From positions 38,192 to 102,191 of the forward strand of contig CBHYLN010000003.1 of assembly GCA_966128725.1 (NCBI GenBank): DNA of 64,000 nt, written 5' to 3'. This stretch comes from JAFDZV01 sp966128725. GTDB lineage: Bacteria > Bacteroidota > Ignavibacteria > OLB7. Below are positions 44,379 to 52,731 of this stretch, piece by piece. A program made the position numbers and the translations under genes. The first letter of the stretch is position 1. The number at the start of each line of letters is the position of its first letter. The notes beneath the pieces are model-generated. The model did not search any database and was not told where the DNA came from. It saw only the letters and a list, made by a program, of their open reading frames with translations.

Positions 44379-46052
44379 GTGCGACAATTGACCCTTACTA
44401 TCATACTTGCTGGCCTTTGCTCGCTTCCTCTGGCAGGGTGTTTTACCACCGTTGTCTACAAGGATCAGGCGCGCTTGGAATGCCCGGAACCGCCACAACC
44501 GGTGTGCGCGCCGGGCTCGTTCACGGAGATCACGATCGACACGGCCTCCGGAACAAAGGCGTTTTCACCGTATTACCTCTCGATCTCCCGCGTTGCCGGC
44601 CTGGATGGCACTGATGACGAATACGGCGTCTCCTTCGGCCCCGCCGCCGACGGCTCGATGGCGTTATCCACGATCCGGCATCGAGCGGATCGGCGCGAGG
44701 AACTGCTACGAACAAGATTCCAGAGCGTAACCCAGGCATCGGCCGCCGATGCCGTGCCCGTCAATGGGCTGAACGGCTCGGTTGGTGGCGGCGCGATGGA
44801 TGGCGAAGGCATTGTTGTTGCCGCGCGTGCCAACGGCAGCGTATCCGGCGATTACGATCTCTTCGCCTCCAGCTTCAGCGATGGCGGTATCCAGCAACCA
44901 CGCCGCCTTTCCGGCTCGCAGGTCATTTATTGGGAGGCGCAGCCGGCCTTCACACCCGACGGGCAGGCAATCTACTTTGCCAGCGATCGCAGGGGTGGCT
45001 CCGGCGGCACCGATATATATGTGATGCGCCGGCAGGGCAATGGATGGCTGCCACCAACAAACGTCGGTATCGGGGTGAACACCGCCTGCGACGAGCTCTC
45101 ACCGTTTGTGAGCAGTGATGGGCAATGGCTGTATTTCTCCTCGGCCGGACACGCCACCGTTGGCGGGTACGATCTGTTCCGTGCCCCGATCCGTGCCGGG
45201 CAGGTTGGCAGCGCCGAGAATCTCGGCCGACCGATCAACACACCGGCCGACGAGCTTTTCCCCTCGGCTCCGCGCGGCGCACAGCCGGACACGCTGCTGT
45301 ACTACAGCTCCAATCAAAGCGGGTCAAAGGGGTTCGATATGTACGTATTGCACCGCCTGCGGCGCGCCCAGCATATCAGCGGCACCACGCCGCGCACGGT
45401 GACGCTGAAGGGAACGGTGGTTACGCAGGACGGGCGGCCGATCGACAGCGCCATCGTGCGGCTGGAGGAGCGAGACCCGCCCGGCCGTAAGGATTCGACG
45501 TCGACCACCCCCGAAGGCAACTACCGTTTCGAGGTGGAGGAAGGACGACGTTACGAGATCCTGGCCGGCTCGGACAGCACGCTGTACGTTCGCGAGGAAG
45601 TTCGCATACCGATCGGCGACGGCCGCCGCTTGGTTACGCACGATATCACGCTTGGCGACACGGTCACCTTCCGCGTGAACTTCCCGTTCAACAACGCGAC
45701 CGACCCGTACGACCTTACGCTGGACGAACACGGCATGCCAAGCGACCTGAAGTGGACGGTGATGATCGACCGTGCCGCCGAGTTCCTGGAGCGATTCAAC
45801 GGAGCAACCGGCGTGCGATTTGAAATTGTTGGCCACACCGACCCGGTGGGCTCCGATGCATTTAATCTGGACCTTGGGCAGCGCCGCGCCGAATTCATCC
45901 GTAGCGAGCTGATTCGTCGCGGTGTGAACGCCGAGCTGCTTGGGGTGTACTCCCGTGGCGAGCAGCAACCGCTGACACGATTCGCCAACGAGGCCGAAGA
46001 GCTGTATCACGCACGCCTGCGCCGCGTGGAGCTGATCCGAAAGCGGAAGTAG
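44379..46052 (+). CDS. PorE-like OmpA-family lipoprotein (PD40 propeller, regulatory-like domain, OmpA domain)
   Basis: 557 residues from a GTG with AGGGTGA upstream. Lipoprotein signal LPLAGC (Cys21). About 60-330 is a PD40/WD40-like propeller (PAFTPDGQAIYFASDRRGGS, ELSPFVSSDGQWLYFSSAG). About 345-410 is a carboxypeptidase-regulatory-like domain (TVTLKGTVVTQDGRPIDSAI). About 430-557 is OmpA_C (FRVNFPFNNATDPY, VRFEIVGHTDPVGSDAF, LGQRRAEFIRSELI). This order matches PorE, the T9SS lipoprotein that ties the machine to peptidoglycan, but without PorE's N-terminal TPR repeats. T9SS cargo proteins lie throughout the window. It heads a plus-strand group with the next two lipoprotein genes. Confidence 0.82.
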   Translation: MRQLTLTIILAGLCSLPLAGCFTTVVYKDQARLECPEPPQPVCAPGSFTEITIDTASGTKAFSPYYLSISRVAGLDGTDDEYGVSFGPAADGSMALSTIRHRADRREELLRTRFQSVTQASAADAVPVNGLNGSVGGGAMDGEGIVVAARANGSVSGDYDLFASSFSDGGIQQPRRLSGSQVIYWEAQPAFTPDGQAIYFASDRRGGSGGTDIYVMRRQGNGWLPPTNVGIGVNTACDELSPFVSSDGQWLYFSSAGHATVGGYDLFRAPIRAGQVGSAENLGRPINTPADELFPSAPRGAQPDTLLYYSSNQSGSKGFDMYVLHRLRRAQHISGTTPRTVTLKGTVVTQDGRPIDSAIVRLEERDPPGRKDSTSTTPEGNYRFEVEEGRRYEILAGSDSTLYVREEVRIPIGDGRRLVTHDITLGDTVTFRVNFPFNNATDPYDLTLDEHGMPSDLKWTVMIDRAAEFLERFNGATGVRFEIVGHTDPVGSDAFNLDLGQRRAEFIRSELIRRGVNAELLGVYSRGEQQPLTRFANEAEELYHARLRRVELIRKRK

Positions 46053-46268
46053 TGGCCGGCCGGCCACTGCCGACAACGGCAGGCACAAGGCAATATTCCG
46101 AACCGTGCGGTAATCATTCGCGCAAGAACGTGCAGCGGCAACACCCAACCGCCGCTCGGTGCATGGCGCGGCGACTTCATGGTTTGTCGTCCGTAACGAT
46201 CCTTCAACGCCGTCATGCACCGGCGTTACCCGCATCGCCGTAGCAGGCCTGCAGCAGGCCACCACGGC

Positions 46269-46298
46269 GCACAGTGTCAACTCGCACAGTGTCAACTG
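46269..46298. repeat. 15-bp tandem duplication upstream of a lipoprotein gene
   Basis: GCACAGTGTCAACT plus one base (C, then G) occurs twice in a row, ending 10 bases before the ATG at 46309. It covers the ribosome-binding region, where no purine-rich site is visible, so copy number could change expression. Confidence 0.8.
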
Positions 46299-46308
46299 CT
46301 GAACCGAC

Positions 46309-47688
46309 ATGAAACAGATCTACCGTTGCGCGATCATGCTTGCTTTTGCGGCCACTTTGGGCGGCTGCTTCAGCTACACACGCACTGAGACCGACGTTTA
46401 TACGATCACGCAGCGCGACACCACGATACGCGAGAACGTAAAGAACGTGCCCGGTGAGCGCGAGAACGGCACCATCTATCCATCCACGCGAAGCGTGGAG
46501 ATAACCCGGAACTATCTGAATCGCGACTCGGTGGTCAACCGCTACTACCCGGCATTCCTGCGTTTCGGTGGGTTCGAGGCCGCCGGATTCCTTGGCACCG
46601 GTGGCTCGACTGCCGGCTCGGGCAACGGTCTGTTCGGCCTGTATAAGATACTGACGGCAAAACACGTCGACAGCTCGAAGCTCTTCACCGGCAACATGTA
46701 TCGCGTGATGCCATACGAGGTTCGCCTGCGCGCGTTCAACGACGACCCCAATTGGACATTTGGTACCGCCGCGTACGAGATCTTCATCAATCAGCAGGAT
46801 TCCAGCGCCGGCCTTGAAGCCAACGAATCGCTGAGCGGCGTTCTGCCCCTGTACGTGCGGAAGCGGTTTTTCCTGCGCGACAAGCCTCCGTATGTCATGG
46901 TGGTCCCGTTCTTCGGGTTGGGCCTGATCCCGTCGCAGTACGTCAACTTCGGCGCCACGTTTGATGTTGGCTCCTACGGAGGCTTCAATCTGCGCGCCTA
47001 CGCCGGATACATCACCGGCACGAAGCTGACCTTCAAGGATCCGGCATCAAAAACCAGCGAGGATGTCAGCTTCCCGTATTTCGGCATCGGTGTATCGGCA
47101 CTGGACTTCGTGAACAAGACCGAGGAATTGTTCGTGGAGTGGAAGGATCACGACCACTCGGCAATCGAGGTGAGCGTGGCGGACTTCACGCTGCTGTACT
47201 CCACCAGCGACAGCGCCGACGTTTTCAACTCGAACCAGGTTTCGATCGGCTCGTTTCCCACGGGCATCGGCATCCGATTGGCATCGGCCAATTTCCCGCT
47301 GCCGATAGCCGACGGCAATTTCTTCGCCGGCACCAGCCTGTTCAATCTGATGGCGGCCTCGAAGGCGGAAGTCATGTTCGGCTTTTTGCCGATCCGCCTT
47401 GGATACCGGAAATCGCTGGTCGAAAACGATCTGAACCTGGAGCCCTTTATCGAGTACACGTATTATCCATCGTCCTCGTTCAATCTGGGCGTAAAGGCAT
47501 CGCTGAAGATCTCCGATTGGGTGCGCATGAGCGTTATGGCGGGCTACATGACGGGCTCGCCCAATCTGGATGTGCTTACCGGATACGAGCCGCTCGCCAC
47601 CGTTGGCGATTTCTCCACCTTCTATCTGGGCGCGGGCGTTGGCATCGGCGATATCATCCACACGCTGGAGGAGGTCAACCGCAAATGA
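46309..47688 (+). CDS. Outer-membrane lipoprotein, beta-rich, unknown function
   Basis: 459 residues. Lipoprotein signal LGGC (Cys20). After a polar stretch the protein is rich in amphipathic beta strands with aromatic girdles (YVMVVPFFGLGLIPSQYVNF, GGFNLRAYAGYITGTKLTF, LEPFIEYTYYPSSSFNLGVK), which suggests a beta-barrel or lipid-binding beta structure. No family recognised. Its stop overlaps the next gene's ATG, and GGAGGAGG lies at the end of its coding sequence, so the two are coupled. Confidence 0.7.
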   Translation: MKQIYRCAIMLAFAATLGGCFSYTRTETDVYTITQRDTTIRENVKNVPGERENGTIYPSTRSVEITRNYLNRDSVVNRYYPAFLRFGGFEAAGFLGTGGSTAGSGNGLFGLYKILTAKHVDSSKLFTGNMYRVMPYEVRLRAFNDDPNWTFGTAAYEIFINQQDSSAGLEANESLSGVLPLYVRKRFFLRDKPPYVMVVPFFGLGLIPSQYVNFGATFDVGSYGGFNLRAYAGYITGTKLTFKDPASKTSEDVSFPYFGIGVSALDFVNKTEELFVEWKDHDHSAIEVSVADFTLLYSTSDSADVFNSNQVSIGSFPTGIGIRLASANFPLPIADGNFFAGTSLFNLMAASKAEVMFGFLPIRLGYRKSLVENDLNLEPFIEYTYYPSSSFNLGVKASLKISDWVRMSVMAGYMTGSPNLDVLTGYEPLATVGDFSTFYLGAGVGIGDIIHTLEEVNRK

Positions 47689-48248
47689 TGCCACACGGTG
47701 TTCGGCTGTTGCTGCCGCTGCTTTTGCTGGCCGTTGCCGGCTGCGCCTACGAACGCGTTGACATCATCGCCGGTGGGGAAACCTACGATGGCACCATTCT
47801 CTCGCATTACACCGACGTTGAGGCAACGTCGCGCGGGCTTCTGCTGAAGCCGGGCGCGCGCTTCGCAATCAAGGCAACCGGGCTTACCCAGTTCCTTGCG
47901 CAATACGATGTGGCCATTCTTGGTGGTGAGGGGATGAACGTGTACCTGCGCACCGTGGCGCACCAATTCGACTCAACAAAGGGCATGGCATTCCATTACG
48001 CTGTGGACGGGTGCACCATGCGCGAGGCCGACGGCACGATTGTTCCGCTCAACTTCAACGCGGAGGTGGAGCAGCAAACGCTCTCGTTTTATAACGAGGC
48101 CAATCAGTTGGCCGTGTCGGTGGGATGCAAACGTGTCTACGAACAGCATACTCCGCTTCCGGAAACGGAGTATGTTATTTTCGAGACTCTGCCGGGCAGC
48201 ACGGTTGAGCTGCGATCGGTTGCGTATTTCGAGACCGACGTGGAGTAA
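47685..48248 (+). CDS. Lipoprotein, unknown function
   Basis: 187 residues. The start overlaps the upstream stop (ATGA) and has GGAGGAGGT about 10 bases before it. Lipoprotein signal LAVAGC (Cys20). The remainder is beta-rich (RGLLLKPGARFAIKATGLTQ, GTIVPLNFNAEVEQQTLSFY, TEYVIFETLPGSTVELRSVA). No family recognised. Translational coupling suggests it works with the preceding lipoprotein. Confidence 0.65.
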   Translation: MMPHGVRLLLPLLLLAVAGCAYERVDIIAGGETYDGTILSHYTDVEATSRGLLLKPGARFAIKATGLTQFLAQYDVAILGGEGMNVYLRTVAHQFDSTKGMAFHYAVDGCTMREADGTIVPLNFNAEVEQQTLSFYNEANQLAVSVGCKRVYEQHTPLPETEYVIFETLPGSTVELRSVAYFETDVE

Positions 48249-48271
48249 TCCGGAGTAATCCGGAGCAATCC
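48242..48271. repeat. Three 10-bp tandem repeats over a stop codon
   Basis: GGAGTAATCC, GGAGTAATCC, GGAGCAATCC in a row. The stop codon TAA of the lipoprotein gene lies in the first unit. Loss or gain of a unit would leave the protein unchanged, so it is probably slippage drift. Confidence 0.85.
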
Positions 48272-48478
48272 CAACCGCGTCGCGCCTGAATACGCGCGCC
48301 GCTGGGATCCCCCCTCTCCCCAACACAACCGTATCGGCAAACGCCAACAGCGCGCGAAAGCGCCGCCCTGGCGCCACGAAACTGAAACTCGACACGGCCC
48401 GATACGTGTACGATCCATCGGCGGCGAAGCACCCGCGTGTGTATCCGCCCTGGAATAATGAACTGACCGCTTACCACT

Positions 48479-49447
48479 ATGATCGACTCTCCTCTTCGTC
48501 CGATGGACTTCGGCGAAATCTTCGGCACGGCGATGCAATTGATCCGCCGCACGCTTCCCACGTTCCTTGGTGGCGCGGTGCTGCTGATGCTTGGCTACAC
48601 GCTGTACACATACACGATGATCGACATGATGGGCGCGATGGCGCACGCCGCCGAATCTGGATTGCTGGGCCCGAATCCGGACCCCGAGCAATCGAAGATG
48701 CTGCTGCAACTGATCATGCCATCGCTTGGAATGATGATCCTGTCGGTTGTGCTGTTCCTGATCGTTCTGCAGTTCGTTCAGGTTCTGGCGACGCTGACAA
48801 GCTGGGACGCGATCAACGAACAGCCGATCGGTTTTGGTGAGGCAATCGGCCGCTCGTTCGGCCGCCCGTTCTGGATTGCGCTTGTACAGGGCATTATCGT
48901 TGGCGCCGTGCTCATGGCGGTGTTCTTCCTTGCTCTCATCGTGCTTGCGGGCGCCTCCGGCGGGCAGATGGGTGCGGGCGGGTCGGCGGCAAGCCTGGTG
49001 ATCGGACTGCCGTTGATCATTGGCGTGGCCATCGTATACCTGCTGATCTCGCTGCGCGTTCATACGGTTGTTGCCGAGGGGCGCGGACCGTGGAACGGCC
49101 TGATCGGCAGCATCACGCTGGTGAAAACCGGATTTCTCAAGACCTTCGGCGTGCTCTTCCTTGCCGGCCTCGGGTTCGGCGCGGTCAGCTTCATCGTCTC
49201 GATGTTGCTGGGCGGGCCTTCCGGCTCGATGAACTTCGGTGGCAACAATGATCCCGATGCCATCATCGAGAGCTACAAACGCATGCAAGAAGCAGGGTTG
49301 CTGGGCGTTGGGGTGGCCAATGGCCTGGTGAGCGGGCTGGGTCTGATGTTCACGTCCTATCTGCTTACCCCCCTGTATGTGGATCTCCGCGCCCGCCGTG
49401 GTGACTTCGACGAACTGCCGGACCAGGACGGGCTTGAGCTTGTCTAG
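48479..49447 (+). CDS. Polytopic membrane protein, first of a paralogous pair
   Basis: 322 residues with about six spans (FLGGAVLLMLGYTLYTY, MMILSVVLFLIVLQFVQV, IIVGAVLMAVFFLALIVLAG, SLVIGLPLIIGVAIVYLLI and others). The N-terminus LRPMDFGEIFGTAMQLIRRTLPT and the ending LTPLYVDLRARRGDFDELP match the next gene's start and end patterns. The build recalls the DUF975/glycerophosphodiester phosphodiesterase membrane-domain group, which has no proven activity. No transport motif identified. Confidence 0.75.
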   Translation: MIDSPLRPMDFGEIFGTAMQLIRRTLPTFLGGAVLLMLGYTLYTYTMIDMMGAMAHAAESGLLGPNPDPEQSKMLLQLIMPSLGMMILSVVLFLIVLQFVQVLATLTSWDAINEQPIGFGEAIGRSFGRPFWIALVQGIIVGAVLMAVFFLALIVLAGASGGQMGAGGSAASLVIGLPLIIGVAIVYLLISLRVHTVVAEGRGPWNGLIGSITLVKTGFLKTFGVLFLAGLGFGAVSFIVSMLLGGPSGSMNFGGNNDPDAIIESYKRMQEAGLLGVGVANGLVSGLGLMFTSYLLTPLYVDLRARRGDFDELPDQDGLELV

Positions 49448-49514
49448 CGATGCCGGCCGCCAACACCGGCGCGAATCAGGCAATTTCTCCTGACATTATC
49501 GATAAGGGAAACGC

Positions 49515-50513
49515 ATGTACGAGGATTCCAACATACGCCCAATGAGCTTCGGGGAGTTGTTCAGCACGGGAATGGCGATCTCGCGAAGAACACTCCCTAC
49601 CTCGGGTATGCTCATCATCGTGGGTTATCTCATGATCGGGATCATCGGAACGCTGGCGTTCCGAAACCTGTTCAACGGCATCATCACCATTATGGAGCAG
49701 AGCAACGCCGGCGGCAATAACCAGGTCTCGCCCGAGGCCCTGATGTCGCTACTGTCGTTCTACGCCGTCATGATCCCGGGGCAGATCATACTGTCGATCG
49801 GCTCGTTCCTTGCCACCGCTGTGTGCATACGCGCCGCCTGGATGGCGATGAACGACGAGGATGCCACGCTGGGACAATTGGTCAAGAAAGCGTTTTCACG
49901 CGATGTGTGGTACCTGCTGGCACAGAACTACCTGCTGGGCATAATGATAGGCGTGGCGTACGTGGTCGTGGTTTTGATCATGGTGATAGCCGGGGTTGGC
50001 GCCGGCGCCTCGGGCAAGGGTGTCGTCGCGGTGATCGTGGTTATGTTGCTCGGCCTTGCCGCGGTCGGGGCGGCGGTCTGGGCCGCGATCAGCATATCGC
50101 TTACACCGCAGCAGATTGTCATCCACAGCCGGGGGCCGCTGAAAGGCATGGCCGCCAGCTTCCGTCTGGTTCGCGGGAACTGGTGGCGGACATTCGGCGT
50201 CCTGTTTGTCCTGCAGATGATCGTAGGCGTTTGCCTGTCGCTGCTGATGATTCCAACGATCGGCGCATTCATCGACTTTGCCCAGAACATGCGCCAGATG
50301 GGGCATTCGAAACCATCACCGCAGGAAAGCGCCATGCTGTTCCGGCAGGTGTTGGACACATTCCCCGTCTGGATCCCTATCGTCTTCATGCTGTTCGCGG
50401 GCGTATTCCAGTTCTACAGCACCAATGTGCACACAGCCCTGTTCGTGGACCTGAGCGCACGCAAGGGTGAGCTTGGCGAAGGCGAGGAGGAAGGGTTCGC
50501 GATGCAGGAGTAG
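49515..50513 (+). CDS. Polytopic membrane protein, second of a paralogous pair
   Basis: 332 residues; AAGGGA precedes the ATG. N-terminus IRPMSFGELFSTGMAISRRT and C-terminus VHTALFVDLSARKGELGEG mirror the preceding protein (48,479-49,447), so the two arose by tandem duplication. About six spans, including VWYLLAQNYLLGIMIGVAYV and IVVMLLGLAAVGAAVWAAI. Between the spans a conserved-looking IVIHSRGPLKGMAASFRLVRGN corresponds to TVVAEGRGPWNGLIGSITLV in its paralogue. Probably a pair acting together in the inner membrane; function unknown. Sixty-seven bases separate the genes. Confidence 0.75.
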   Translation: MYEDSNIRPMSFGELFSTGMAISRRTLPTSGMLIIVGYLMIGIIGTLAFRNLFNGIITIMEQSNAGGNNQVSPEALMSLLSFYAVMIPGQIILSIGSFLATAVCIRAAWMAMNDEDATLGQLVKKAFSRDVWYLLAQNYLLGIMIGVAYVVVVLIMVIAGVGAGASGKGVVAVIVVMLLGLAAVGAAVWAAISISLTPQQIVIHSRGPLKGMAASFRLVRGNWWRTFGVLFVLQMIVGVCLSLLMIPTIGAFIDFAQNMRQMGHSKPSPQESAMLFRQVLDTFPVWIPIVFMLFAGVFQFYSTNVHTALFVDLSARKGELGEGEEEGFAMQE

Positions 50514-50705
50514 CGATTGGCGGCGGTGCCCGGCAACAGGCCCGGCCAGACATCGTGCGCGGCGCGACAATGTTGCAACAATGGCGCCCAAGCGTCGTTA
50601 CTACGTTCGCGCCGCGCTTCAGCGACGCACCATGATATCGATACCGCGCGGCCGGTGACAGCCCGCACTACAGATTACTGTGATTCCGGCAGGAGGATAT
50701 CCACG

Positions 50706-51716
50706 ATGAAGATCGGTTTACGCACAACAACATTGATTGCAGCCGTGGCGTTCGCCGCGGTGGCCGTGGCACCGGCCTCGGCGCAGCATTGCGGCACACG
50801 GACCGAATGCTCGCCCGTTATGAAGCAGATGATGGGCGAAATTGGCCAGGCCGCCACCGAATACTGGACACCCAAGCTCAACGAATACAAAACCAGGATC
50901 GACCGCGCGCTTCCGGCAAGCGACCTGGAAACCCTGAACCGCCTGCGCGTACGCTGGGCGATGCTTCTTGATGAGCAGCTTGCCGAGGTGCGTACAAGCG
51001 CCCAAGCCGCGCACGGCAAGGCATCGGTGGCGATGAAGGTCAAGGGCCCCGAGAGGTTCTCGGAAATCATGGAGATCTTCACAACCGCAACGGAGATTGC
51101 CTCGCGCAATCGCGATCAGGTTTCCGGCTTGCAGAACAACGTTCTGGACGACGTCGCATCGTTCCTTGGCACGGTATCCGATCGGGCGGCCACGTTTGCC
51201 GACGCCAATGCCAATGCGATCTCCAAGGATCCGGATGCAAAGGCCATTGCCGCCAAGCGGGGTGACCTTGACGCAATCGCAAGCGACCTTCGTTCGGAGA
51301 AGTCGCGCAAGGATTTCTCCATGATCTATTCGATGGCGGTGGAGCCGATCATCTGGCTGTATAACGGCGCCGATCTGGGCGCGCTTCTGTCGCAGGCGGG
51401 TGGTATCGCCAAGCCGATTGCCGGCATCGAGATGCCGGACGCCTCGGCGCTGAAGCAGAACTTCCCGAACCCGGCAACCACATCAACCACGATCACCTAC
51501 ACGCTCAACGACGCGTCGAGCGCAACGGTTGTCCGCCTGTACGACAATCGTGGCACGCTGGTGGCCACGTACGATCAGGGCGCGCAAGGCGCCGGCGAGC
51601 ATTCGCTTACCGTGGATGTTACCGACCTGGCCAGCGGCTCGTACCTGTACCATCTTTCAACGCAGACCCCAAAGGGCGCTCGCGTGTATTCCAAGACGAT
51701 GCAGGTAGTGCACTAG
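50706..51716 (+). CDS. Secreted helical protein with T9SS sorting domain
   Basis: 336 residues; GGAGG 9 bases before the ATG. Signal peptide (TLIAAVAFAAVAVAPASA). About 30-240 is helical with Met/Lys-rich amphipathic helices (MKQMMGEIGQAATEYWTPKL, LDEQLAEVRTSAQAAHGKAS), unusual among the beta-rich T9SS cargo here. The last 85 residues (LKQNFPNPATTSTTITYTL ... LASGSYLYHLS ... SKTMQVVH) are a clear type A sorting tail. The helical part may be a periplasmic-type Spy/heavy-metal-sensing-like or simple coiled fold; not identified. Confidence 0.82.
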   Translation: MKIGLRTTTLIAAVAFAAVAVAPASAQHCGTRTECSPVMKQMMGEIGQAATEYWTPKLNEYKTRIDRALPASDLETLNRLRVRWAMLLDEQLAEVRTSAQAAHGKASVAMKVKGPERFSEIMEIFTTATEIASRNRDQVSGLQNNVLDDVASFLGTVSDRAATFADANANAISKDPDAKAIAAKRGDLDAIASDLRSEKSRKDFSMIYSMAVEPIIWLYNGADLGALLSQAGGIAKPIAGIEMPDASALKQNFPNPATTSTTITYTLNDASSATVVRLYDNRGTLVATYDQGAQGAGEHSLTVDVTDLASGSYLYHLSTQTPKGARVYSKTMQVVH

Positions 51717-51745
51717 GGGCCAATTGAAATGCCAACCGACCCACG

Positions 51746-51820
51746 GGCTGTTCGATAACAGTCAGATGCAAGGCGGCCGTGCAGGCCAACGCCGCGGATG
51801 ACGTTGTTCAACAGCCTGCC
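51746..51820. repeat. 75-bp structured dispersed repeat, copy B
   Basis: Matches copy A (17,081-17,155) at about 65 of 75 positions by eye. Ends are GGGCTGTT and AACAGCCT (7 of 8 paired); the internal hairpin keeps all but one pair (CCAACGCC / GACGTTG). The segment AGGCCAACGCCGCGGATG is identical in both. It lies 30 bases after the stop of a T9SS gene. Confidence 0.75.
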
Positions 51821-51857
51821 ACCCTGAGGTCGGCGGTTACCGTCCGCAAACGTCACG

Positions 51858-51894
51858 AAATCCCCGGTTCGCCGCATAAGCGGGCCGGGGATTT
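51858..51894 (+). terminator. Terminator after the T9SS cargo gene
   Basis: AAATCCCCGG / CCGGGGATTT, a perfect 10-bp stem with a 17-base loop, followed by TTCC. It comes after repeat copy B. Confidence 0.75.
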
Positions 51895-52061
51895 TCCGTG
51901 GGACCATGCTGATACGGATAGCGCAGGCCGGCAACCACGATCGCGCGCCTGCCCCGATGCCGAAAATGCGGCGCCGGGGTGTTCGGATAACCACCTCGCA
52001 TGCATCTCCAACGTTTGCCATCTTGTAGTGCAACTGAGAACATCGCGGCGATGATGTGTTC

Positions 52062-52658
52062 ATGTTCGTAGGCAATTCCAAGGCGGAAGGAGTAGCGGGT
52101 GTGATAGCTACGGTACAGAACGTGACGAACGACGACCAATTACTCGCCGAACAGGCAGGGGCTGGCGACCGTGCCGCTTTCAGTACGCTCTTCGAGCGGC
52201 ACAAGGGGCACATTTACCGGTTCTGCCTGTTGATGCTCAATGACGAGGACGCCGCGGCCGACATCTACCAGGATGTGTTCATCGGATTTTACCGTGCCTG
52301 CCGCGAAGGTCAACGGATGTACAACGTCCGTGGATATCTCATAACCGCCGCCCGCAGTCGCTGCCTGAATGTGATCCGCTCCAAGCAACGGCTCACAACG
52401 CTTGATGACGATGTGCTGATAGCATACGAAACGGATGAAACAGCAGCCGACACCAAGGAGCACCTGCAACGCGCGCTGGCGGCAATCCCGCCGCAATACC
52501 GCGAGGCCCTGCTTCTGTTCGAGATGCAAGGCTACAGCTACGAAGAGATCGGCAAACACTTCGGGATTTCGCTCGGCGTTGTAAAGAACCGGATCTACCG
52601 GGCGAAACAGGCACTGCAGAAGATTCTGGGACCGGTGTTACGCGACGAAAACAGATGA
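52062..52658 (+). CDS. ECF-type RNA polymerase sigma factor
   Basis: 198 residues from the ATG at 52062 (a GTG six bases earlier is possible). Region 2 is FSTLFERHKGHIYRFCLLML with DEDAAADIYQDVFIGFYRA; region 4 is AIPPQYREALLLFEMQGYSY then EEIGKHFGISLGVVKNRIYR, the sigma-70 region 4 helix-turn-helix. No region 3, so ECF group. The next gene on the same strand, 73 bases on, is an anti-sigma-like membrane protein, the usual pairing. Confidence 0.92.
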   Translation: MFVGNSKAEGVAGVIATVQNVTNDDQLLAEQAGAGDRAAFSTLFERHKGHIYRFCLLMLNDEDAAADIYQDVFIGFYRACREGQRMYNVRGYLITAARSRCLNVIRSKQRLTTLDDDVLIAYETDETAADTKEHLQRALAAIPPQYREALLLFEMQGYSYEEIGKHFGISLGVVKNRIYRAKQALQKILGPVLRDENR

Positions 52659-52731
52659 ACAGCAACCGGGCAACCGGCCGATATCCGATGACGATTTCAA
52701 CTGCGACAGCGACAGACAGCACGGAACAGCG

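Larger units (their letters stand above)
51717..52061. other. Intergenic stretch upstream of the ECF sigma factor
   Basis: About 345 bases holding repeat copy B (51,746-51,820), a terminator (51,858-51,894) and the promoter region of the sigma factor operon. No gene seen. Confidence 0.6.
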
